NCBI GenBank assembly: GCA_900752845.1
Contig: CAADWU010000073.1
Span: 1-11,198 of the forward strand
Source of the DNA: Candidatus Gastranaerophilales bacterium
GTDB lineage: Bacteria; Cyanobacteriota; Vampirovibrionia; Gastranaerophilales; Gastranaerophilaceae
Reading direction: 5' to 3'
Length of the DNA: 11,198 nucleotides
Shown: piece after piece, positions 5,967 through 11,198 of the stretch
How the letters are laid out: each line of letters starts with the position of its first letter
Position numbering within the stretch: the stretch's first letter is position 1
Notes under the pieces: generated by a model
What the model was told of the DNA's origin: nothing
Databases searched by the model: none
Seen by the model: the letters and a program-made list of their open reading frames with translations, nothing else
Program-made: the position numbers and the translations under genes

Positions 5967-7637
5967 ATGATTAAGATTTTATGTGTATCAAATCGCAGAG
6001 ATAAAATTAATGAATTCAGTACGATTTTCAATAAAAATACGTATGAATTTTCTGTTATGACTGATGAAACACTAATATGTGACATCATCAGTGTTGATGC
6101 ACCTGATATTATCATCATGGATTATACAATTCCGGATTTGAAAAAACTAAACAAAAAAATTAAATCAGTATGCGAAAGCTCGGTAATCATATTTATATCT
6201 CCTGATGAAGGTCTGGATAAAGATTTAATCAAATTTGCAAATGCATTTATTACAGATAATATGTCACACAATTTAATCTTATCTACAATCAATATTAATT
6301 TAAGAATGAAAAACTCTCTTGAAATGCTTTCAAATTCAAACAAAGACCTTGCAGACAGTTTGTACAGATTAAATGCTTTGTACAGCACAAGTTCACAGTT
6401 TGCAGGTACACTTAATAAATCTGAATTAATACAATATATGATTGAAGGTATGGACAAAGCATTGAGTTTTTCTCTTACCTGTACTTTATCTTTCTGCACA
6501 GAAAGCGAACCTGTTTTGATATTAAATTCCTTATATGAAATATCTGATGAACTTTTAACAGCACTAAAATTAAGGACAGTATTAAATTATAACTCTGCTT
6601 TTGAAGGCAAAAAGCTGCCGTATGAATTAAAAGCAGAAAAATTAAAGGTTATCAAACATGTTAAATATCCTGCAAGCAGATTTACGTTCACTTTGTTCCA
6701 ATTTGACAATATGTTTGCGCCTATAAGTTTGGGTGATAATTTCTTCGGATGTATCGAAATATTTAAAGAAACACCTTTTTCAACAGAAGATTCAACCTGC
6801 TTTCAAACAATAGCCCAGCAAGTGTCTTTGCCTCTGAAAAGTGCAACACTTTATCAGGAAATCATTGAAACAAATGCCAAACTTGAAAAATTAGAAAGAT
6901 TGAAATCAGAGTTTATCTCAATTGTTTCTCATGAACTCAGAACACCTTTGACATCAATCAAAAACTCACTTGATATTTTAACAAGCGGCAGATGCGGTGA
7001 AGTAACGGCAGCTGCTGAAAAATTTCTTTCTATGGCAATGAGAAATGTGCAAAGGCTATCAGGAATTATCAATGACCTTTTGGATTTATCAAAAATCGAA
7101 GCAGGAAAAATGGATTTCAATTTTGTTAAAACAAATATCAACACCGTAATAGATTATGTTAAATCTGCACTTTCAGAAGTTGCAAAATCTAAAGGTCTGA
7201 CATTAATTACAGACGAAACAGAAAATCTCCCGTCAGTTAATGCAGATCCTCAAAGGTTAGAACAGGTATTGACTAATCTTGTGTCTAACGCAATAAAATT
7301 TACTCCTGAAAATAAAACAATTAAAATATCATCAAAAATAATCAATAAACACGAAATGAAGATTAACGAATATTTTAAAGACAGCATCAAACTTGCACAA
7401 GATGAATATATACAGGTTTGTGTAGAGGATGAAGGAATTGGTATAGCAGAAAATGATTTGCTTCATGCATTTGATAAATTTGCTCAGATAGAAAACTCTT
7501 TATCAAGAAAAGCAGGCGGAACAGGCTTAGGGCTTCCTATTGCAAAACAACTGTTAGAAGCTCACAAAGGCGCCATTTGGTGCGATAGTGAGCTTGAAAA
7601 AGGGTCTAAATTTTATTTTGTAATTCCATTAGTCTAA
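5967..7637 (+). CDS. Sensor histidine kinase with degenerate N-terminal receiver and GAF-like region
   Basis: 556 residues with no membrane segment, so a cytoplasmic sensor. Residues 1-115 read like a receiver fold (IKILCVSN start, DIIIMDYTIPD around D52), but the acidic pair near residue 8 and the K-P after the last strand are missing, so it is probably a pseudoreceiver. A GAF-like region spans about 130-295, and a short coiled coil about 297-313. The kinase core is complete: H-box ISIVSHELRTPLTS with H322, N-box NLVSNAIKF (437-445), G1 VEDEGIG (486-492), F-box FDKFAQ (502-507) and G2 GGTGLGL (517-523). It should autophosphorylate on H322 and pass phosphate to a receiver; the stand-alone receiver at 8647 is the nearest candidate, which is inference. 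The start ATG has no Shine-Dalgarno. The last 9 bases overlap the end of the convergent gene. The signal sensed is unknown. Confidence 0.93.
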   Translation: MIKILCVSNRRDKINEFSTIFNKNTYEFSVMTDETLICDIISVDAPDIIIMDYTIPDLKKLNKKIKSVCESSVIIFISPDEGLDKDLIKFANAFITDNMSHNLILSTININLRMKNSLEMLSNSNKDLADSLYRLNALYSTSSQFAGTLNKSELIQYMIEGMDKALSFSLTCTLSFCTESEPVLILNSLYEISDELLTALKLRTVLNYNSAFEGKKLPYELKAEKLKVIKHVKYPASRFTFTLFQFDNMFAPISLGDNFFGCIEIFKETPFSTEDSTCFQTIAQQVSLPLKSATLYQEIIETNAKLEKLERLKSEFISIVSHELRTPLTSIKNSLDILTSGRCGEVTAAAEKFLSMAMRNVQRLSGIINDLLDLSKIEAGKMDFNFVKTNINTVIDYVKSALSEVAKSKGLTLITDETENLPSVNADPQRLEQVLTNLVSNAIKFTPENKTIKISSKIINKHEMKINEYFKDSIKLAQDEYIQVCVEDEGIGIAENDLLHAFDKFAQIENSLSRKAGGTGLGLPIAKQLLEAHKGAIWCDSELEKGSKFYFVIPLV

Positions 7638-8483
7638 GTTAACGTTACGGGTAATAAATTCTGACAAATTAACTTCTTTTGTCTTTTGAGATAACCCTTC
7701 CTTAATTTGAGAGAATGTTTCAAGATTTTCTCGCATTTGCTTAACGGATGTTGTACTATTAATAATATCAGTTCCGTTTATATTACAAAGCAGACTTTCA
7801 GGAACTTTGTCAGCTGCCCTGAGTGTCTCATTTACAACCTTAATCTTTTCAGGATTTACAGACGGATTAACATAAGCACTAAGAGCATTAACAAATTTTC
7901 GTTCTTTTGAATAATCCATTGTATATCCGCCGCTCAATGTTACTTGAGCTATATCTTTAACCAGAGGTTTTGTTGCGGCAAGATGTTTTCCGGCTTCAGG
8001 ATGTTCAAAAATCCCGGCAAAACACCCCATAAAATATTTGGAAGCCGTAGTATCTGTTTGATTAATAACTTCTTGCGTAAAGTTTAATGCTTCCGGATTT
8101 TCTTTTGATGCTTTAGGCAATTTTTCCAATAAAAATTGAAAAAGGCTTTTTCCATTTGATGCAGGTTTTCTTATGTCAATATTAGTATTAATCATCTCCA
8201 TGTTGGTTCCAAGTTCGCAAATATCAGAAACCAAACCAAGATGTTCAGGCTTCATTGATTTTAATTCTTTTTTGAATTGCGCAACTTCAGGATTACGGCT
8301 TGCAAAATAGTCTATGTTTGCCATTAACTGTTCTGTAGTTCTTGTATCGGCAGGTCTTGTATGAGCTCCCATTGTCTGCCAGCCGCCAAATCTGAATACC
8401 GGAGTTTTCTCAGCAACAGTTTGAGCTGCCTCCTGTATCTTAGATGATGACATACCACCGGTTAATTTATTAATAAATGACAT
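7629..8483 (-). CDS. Uncharacterised 284-residue protein
   Basis: I do not recognise a family. The sequence is soluble in character and mostly predicted helical, without signal peptide or membrane segment. The N-terminus has an amphipathic stretch and then KTPVFRFGGWQTMG (26-39), a short aromatic/Gly motif that recalls the N-P-N-F-G of the 128-residue protein. No cysteine pair or catalytic signature stands out. The start is supported by AAAGGA (8499-8494) 10 nt before the ATG. It is divergent from the response regulator, sharing a 163-nt upstream region, and convergent with the kinase; its stop overlaps the kinase stop by 9 nt with no terminator hairpin between. It is probably lineage-specific. 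The position between a kinase and a receiver is suggestive but proves no shared role. Confidence 0.82.
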   Translation of the reverse strand: MSFINKLTGGMSSSKIQEAAQTVAEKTPVFRFGGWQTMGAHTRPADTRTTEQLMANIDYFASRNPEVAQFKKELKSMKPEHLGLVSDICELGTNMEMINTNIDIRKPASNGKSLFQFLLEKLPKASKENPEALNFTQEVINQTDTTASKYFMGCFAGIFEHPEAGKHLAATKPLVKDIAQVTLSGGYTMDYSKERKFVNALSAYVNPSVNPEKIKVVNETLRAADKVPESLLCNINGTDIINSTTSVKQMRENLETFSQIKEGLSQKTKEVNLSEFITRNVNLD

Positions 8484-8566
8484 ATTTATATTATCCTTTC
8501 TAATTTTGCTTCCTTGCTAACGTAAACACTGTAAACAAAAAATTTTGACAGCACACTAATTTTCAC

Positions 8567-8614
8567 TTTAACAAAATTTAACATTCTAGAAGAAGATTTT
8601 TGATATGTTATAAT
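8567..8614 (+). promoter_or_regulatory. Extended -10 promoter of the response regulator operon with upstream direct repeats
   Basis: TGTTATAAT (8606-8614) is a perfect extended -10 element (TGnTATAAT). At the -35 position I see no good hexamer, only the palindrome TTCTAGAA (8584-8591). Upstream are two identical heptamers, TTTAACA, at 8567-8573 and 8577-8583, exactly 10 bp apart. They would lie at about -54 and -44 from a start near 8621, a common activator position. AGGGGAAG (8637-8644) is the ribosome-binding site. The promoter call is strong; the activator site is inference. Confidence 0.65.
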
Positions 8615-8646
8615 ATCCTTATAAAACTGTAAGATTAGGGGAAGTT

Positions 8647-9015
8647 ATGAAAAAAATTCTTATTGTTGATGATGAACAGGATATAGTAGAAAGTTTAAAA
8701 TTTGTTCTTGAGGCAGCTGATTTCACCTGCTATTGTGCTTATAACGGAGAAGACGGTCTTCGATTGGCTAAAGAAATTATTCCTGATTTGATTATCCTTG
8801 ACGTTATGATGCCGAAAATTAACGGCTACAAAATAAGCAGACTTCTTAAATATGATGCAAAATATAAAAACATACCTATTTTAATGGTAACAGCACGCTC
8901 TCAGGAAGAAGACAAACTTATCGGTGAAGAAACAGGTGCTGATGAATATATTACCAAACCTTTTGATTTAGATGAAGTTGTAAAAAAAGTTGAACAGTAT
9001 TTAGGTAAAAATTAA
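8647..9015 (+). CDS. Stand-alone response regulator receiver (CheY-like)
   Basis: 122 residues, a single receiver domain with no output domain. The catalytic set is complete: acidic pair D8-D9 (ILIVDDEQD), phosphoacceptor D52 (LIILDVMMP), T82 (MVTARS) and K104-P105 (YITKPF). It should take phosphate from a histidine kinase and act through protein contact. AGGGGAAG gives a strong ribosome-binding site, and transcription starts from the extended -10 promoter about 26 nt upstream. Its stop is 2 nt before the GspE/PilB-like gene, so the two are almost certainly co-transcribed, and the partner is probably that protein. The kinase at 5967-7637 is a plausible phosphate donor (inference from proximity). 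Confidence 0.95.
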   Translation: MKKILIVDDEQDIVESLKFVLEAADFTCYCAYNGEDGLRLAKEIIPDLIILDVMMPKINGYKISRLLKYDAKYKNIPILMVTARSQEEDKLIGEETGADEYITKPFDLDEVVKKVEQYLGKN

Positions 9016-9017
9016 CT

Positions 9018-10397
9018 ATGGAAGCAGTAACAAACAAAACTCTCGAAAAATTAAAATATGACCTTGTCAGAGCAGGCTTAGTTCCTTATGAAACAATTGA
9101 GCAGGCGGAAGAAATTGCTAATGCCCAAAACATTAATATTGGTCAGGCTCTTATAAATTCGGGTGTTTTGACAGAAGAAGCTCTTTTGAAATTTTTAGAA
9201 GCTAAACTGCACATTCCTTATGTTAACCTTGAAGATTATACTCTGGACAAAAACTGTCTAAAATTTATAAATTTTTCTGATGCAAGAAAATACAGAATTA
9301 TTCCTCTTTTTAAAATAGAAGACACATTAACTGTTGCAATGGCTGATCCTTTAGATTTGTTTGCAATTGATAAGATTATTGAAACAGCAGAATGTTCAAT
9401 TGAACCTGTTATTTCATCAGAACCAAGTATTATTAAAAAGATAGATGAATATTACAAATCCGACATTACGGTAGGTGAAATTTTCACTGATAACGGCACT
9501 GATTATGACTGGCGTGATGAACTTCACAGTGAAGATTTGTCAGACAATCATATGCAGAAAATTATTCGTGCAATCCTAAAACAAGCAATCCTCGAAGGTG
9601 TTCATGAAGTTACGTTCCAAAGAGAAGATGAAGGATTAGGAGTTAACTTTAAGAAAAGCGGTGAAATTTTAAACAAAGGGAATATTCCTAATGTTCTGAC
9701 TTCTTCATTTGCGGCAAGACTGAAATCACTTGCAGAACTTGACCCTTCCGTATCAGAAGTTCCACAGCTCGGTAAATTATGCTTTAAAGTTGATAACATT
9801 ACTGTAATTGCAAGTATTTCAACATTCCCGACTATTATGGGAGAAAGAATTTTTCTTAAAATATACAAACCGCCAAGACCTTTAAATCAAATAATAAAAT
9901 CCGAAAAGAACCTCAACCTGATAAAATCAGCATTAAATAATCCCGGGATTATCTTGGTATGCGGTTCTCCGTTAAGCGGAAAAACACATATTATTTATTC
10001 TCTATTGCTTGAGGCATCAGACAAAAATAAAAACATTATGACATTGGAAAGTATTGCAAAATACAATCTTACAAATGTTCATCAATGCGAATTAAACGAA
10101 AATGTCGGATTTAATATGGATAAAGCTTCACGTTTTATCGAATTCCAATCCCCTGATGTAATTTATCTTGAAGGTATAAAGACAAAAGAATCTTTTGATT
10201 ATTTTTCAGGACTTGTATTTGATAACAAAACAATTATTATGGAATTTCTTGCAAACAATATGGAAGACTTAAGAAACAAAATGTCGTTCTCAGACTTTGA
10301 AACTCTTAAATCTTTAATAAGCTGTATGATATTTATTCACTCAAAAGACAGCATAGAAGTTTTTACAAAAGAAACCGTTCAGAAATATTTAGCATAA
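9018..10397 (+). CDS. GspE/PilB-like protein with MshEN-type N-terminus and degenerate ATPase core
   Basis: 459 residues, shorter than the ~550-570 of normal PilB/GspE. Residues ~10-147 resemble the MshEN (T2SSE N-terminal) domain: NIGQALINSGVLTEEALLKF (40-59), PLF, and MADPLDLFAI. The usual first Arg of the cyclic-di-GMP motif is Asn here and the final Gln is Lys. The core (~165-459) aligns in order with traffic ATPases (VPQLGKL, STFPTIMGERIFLKIY, PDVIYLEG), but key sites are altered. Walker A is GSPLSGKT (316-323), which keeps GKT; the Asp box is LESIAKY instead of a form like EDPVEY; Walker B is PDVIYLEGIK, with G where the catalytic E normally sits; the His box has no His; and the four-Cys zinc site is absent. 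It is translated 2 nt after the receiver without a good Shine-Dalgarno, implying coupling. It probably binds or senses rather than powers assembly; residual ATP binding is possible. Confidence 0.85.
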   Translation: MEAVTNKTLEKLKYDLVRAGLVPYETIEQAEEIANAQNINIGQALINSGVLTEEALLKFLEAKLHIPYVNLEDYTLDKNCLKFINFSDARKYRIIPLFKIEDTLTVAMADPLDLFAIDKIIETAECSIEPVISSEPSIIKKIDEYYKSDITVGEIFTDNGTDYDWRDELHSEDLSDNHMQKIIRAILKQAILEGVHEVTFQREDEGLGVNFKKSGEILNKGNIPNVLTSSFAARLKSLAELDPSVSEVPQLGKLCFKVDNITVIASISTFPTIMGERIFLKIYKPPRPLNQIIKSEKNLNLIKSALNNPGIILVCGSPLSGKTHIIYSLLLEASDKNKNIMTLESIAKYNLTNVHQCELNENVGFNMDKASRFIEFQSPDVIYLEGIKTKESFDYFSGLVFDNKTIIMEFLANNMEDLRNKMSFSDFETLKSLISCMIFIHSKDSIEVFTKETVQKYLA

Positions 10398-10424
10398 AAA
10401 AACTCCCTTTTGGGGAGTTTTTTT
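10396..10424. terminator. Bidirectional intrinsic terminator
   Basis: AACTCCC (10401-10407) pairs with GGGAGTT (10413-10419) around a TTTTG loop, flanked by A (10396-10400) and T (10420-10424) tracts. It separates the convergent GspE/PilB-like gene and the prepilin gene and can end transcripts from both. Confidence 0.92.
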
Positions 10425-10425
10425 A

Positions 10426-11085
10426 TTAATATGTCATTTCCCAATTATCGTTAAGAATTTTTCCGAAACAGCCCCAAACTGCAGTTGCCGTTGCGGAAGC
10501 ACAATTATTTGTATATAAAGTGTTTCTTGCATCCTTGGTTAAAGGAGCGGAAGTTGCCGTATCATCCAGTGTACCATCCTTGTAAACCGCAATAGTAAAT
10601 AAATCACGTCCCAAAATATTAGGCCCTTTTTGACCGTTAATATCTACCATTATGTTACCAATTTTATCTCCGGATGCAGCATATAAAAAGCGTACAGATG
10701 CACCGCTGGCTAAAACATAAGCATTTGTAACAGAATAAGCAGAGTTTAATGCAGTTCCATTCATTTTTTTATAAGAATTTTGTTCAATAAAACATGGAGT
10801 TAATGAATTTGTACAAGTCTGTACAACCTTGAAATATGAAGACACAAATGAGTTCATTTGGGCTTGTGAATTTAATCCTGCTTCTGTTAAATTAATAGCA
10901 TTTTTATCGTTCTGGTATCGTAGTAATGATTGAGAAAACTCATTATAAACCTTGTGCAATTGGGTAACATAGCTCTGGCGCTGGTAATTCTGCATCAAAG
11001 ATGGAACTGTCATAGCAGAAACCACACCAATAATGCCCAATGTAACAAGGACCTCCGCCAAGGTAAAAGCAGATTTTCTTCTCAT
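10426..11085 (-). CDS. Type IV prepilin / pseudopilin with class III signal
   Basis: 219 residues. The N-terminus MRRKSAFTLAEVLVTLGIIG shows a short basic leader cut by prepilin peptidase after A6 (Ala rather than the usual Gly at -1), mature Phe+1, Glu at mature position 5 and a long hydrophobic helix to about residue 30. The globular part has four cysteines (C91, C98, C195, C206) that could form two disulfides. It also has a Gly/Asp-rich motif VDINGQKGPNILGRDLF (147-163) near the C-terminus, which I recall from many pseudopilin-like proteins of gut Vampirovibrionia. It should be an envelope or surface subunit of a type IV pilus or type II secretion-like fibre. I chose ATG 11085, with GGGG (11094-11091) 5 nt upstream, over TTG at 11112, which would disrupt the short leader. 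It is convergent with the GspE/PilB-like gene; no assembly ATPase with intact motifs is in the window. Confidence 0.93.
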   Translation of the reverse strand: MRRKSAFTLAEVLVTLGIIGVVSAMTVPSLMQNYQRQSYVTQLHKVYNEFSQSLLRYQNDKNAINLTEAGLNSQAQMNSFVSSYFKVVQTCTNSLTPCFIEQNSYKKMNGTALNSAYSVTNAYVLASGASVRFLYAASGDKIGNIMVDINGQKGPNILGRDLFTIAVYKDGTLDDTATSAPLTKDARNTLYTNNCASATATAVWGCFGKILNDNWEMTY

Positions 11086-11103
11086 ATAATCCCCAATATA
11101 ATC

Positions 11104-11120
11104 GTGATACAATATATCAC
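11104..11120. repeat. 17-bp interrupted palindrome at the prepilin transcription start
   Basis: GTGATA (11104-11109) and TATCAC (11115-11120) are a perfect 6-bp inverted repeat with a 5-bp spacer, lying directly downstream of the -10 box and covering the predicted start site. It could be a repressor operator or a 5' hairpin of the mRNA. The half-site spacing does not fit CRP. Confidence 0.5.
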
Positions 11121-11121
11121 T

Positions 11122-11149
11122 ATTATAACAGATTTTTAATTTTTTACAA
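11122..11149 (-). promoter_or_regulatory. Extended -10 promoter of the prepilin gene
   Basis: On the minus strand TTGTAA (11149-11144) is followed after 16 nt by TATAAT (11127-11122), preceded by TGT (11130-11128). This makes TGTTATAAT, identical to the response regulator promoter core. Transcription should start near 11115, leaving a leader of about 30 nt with the GGGG ribosome-binding site. Confidence 0.75.
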
Positions 11150-11185
11150 CCCTTGAAAAACGCTTTACAGGAGCTTAAAAATCTG
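11129..11185. repeat. Perfect 11-bp inverted repeat around the prepilin -35 region
   Basis: CAGATTTTTAA (11129-11139) and TTAAAAATCTG (11175-11185) are exact reverse complements separated by 35 bp. One arm occupies the spacer of the prepilin promoter; the other abuts a run of ten C. It may be a regulatory site, the end of a small repeat element, or a weak hairpin. Confidence 0.5.
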
Positions 11186-11195
11186 CCCCCCCCCC
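11186..11195. repeat. Homopolymer of ten C
   Basis: A run of ten C (ten G on the minus strand), exceptional in this AT-rich sequence and three bases from the window edge. It is either a slippage-prone tract upstream of the prepilin promoter or an end-of-contig artefact. Confidence 0.6.
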
Positions 11196-11198
11196 GAA

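Noticed and set aside
8545..8550. Consensus TTGACA as -35 box of the response regulator promoter
   Set aside because: It lies 58 nt before the TATAAT at 8609, far beyond any usable spacing, and has no -10 box about 17 nt downstream.
11104..11120. CRP/FNR-type binding site at the prepilin start
   Set aside because: GTGA and TCAC are nine bases apart instead of six, and the FNR core TTGAT...ATCAA is not matched. I report it only as an unidentified palindrome.
1..11198. CRISPR arrays, tRNA or rRNA genes, insertion sequences, prophage
   Set aside because: No regularly spaced repeats, tRNA-like cloverleaf, rRNA sequence, transposase or phage gene was seen; the gene content is chromosomal and continuous.

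Overview
The window is AT-rich, gene-dense bacterial DNA. The gene set is a class III prepilin with the signature FTLAEVLVTLGIIG, a GspE/PilB-like protein, a long Rel protein, a hybrid-type sensor kinase and several proteins of no known family carrying short N-x-F-G or F-x-G motifs. I read this as a gut-type Vampirovibrionia/Gastranaerophilales ('Melainabacteria') genome. That assignment is inference from protein style and base composition; there is no rRNA or other marker here.

Layout: (1) 1-1231, plus strand: the 3' part of an AGCS sodium/amino-acid symporter overlapping a family 4 uracil-DNA glycosylase, closed by a bidirectional terminator. (2) 1265-2845, minus strand: a 432-residue protein of unknown function behind a roughly 240-nt leader. 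The leader has a promoter, a 23-codon reading frame with five His codons in six, competing stems and an intrinsic-terminator hairpin, which is the plan of a histidine-type transcription attenuator. (3) 2846-3595, minus strand: a 128-residue unknown protein and a DUF167/YggU protein. (4) 3672-7637, plus strand: bifunctional Rel (ppGpp synthetase/hydrolase) from a strong promoter that leaves almost no 5' leader, then a soluble sensor histidine kinase with a degenerate receiver, a GAF-like region and a kinase core. (5) 7629-8483, minus strand: an unknown protein whose end overlaps the kinase end. (6) 8647-10397, plus strand: a stand-alone response regulator and, 2 nt later, a GspE/PilB-like protein whose ATPase motifs are largely degraded; a bidirectional terminator follows. 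(7) 10426-11085, minus strand: a type IV prepilin/pseudopilin, with a promoter region holding two inverted repeats, and a run of ten C at the window edge.

The window combines stress signalling (Rel), two-component signalling (kinase and receiver) and type IV pilus/type II secretion-like parts. The receiver and the degenerate traffic ATPase are co-transcribed and probably form one regulatory unit. Their promoter and the pilin promoter share the same extended -10 sequence. The observation most worth testing is the His-codon leader upstream of an uncharacterised gene.
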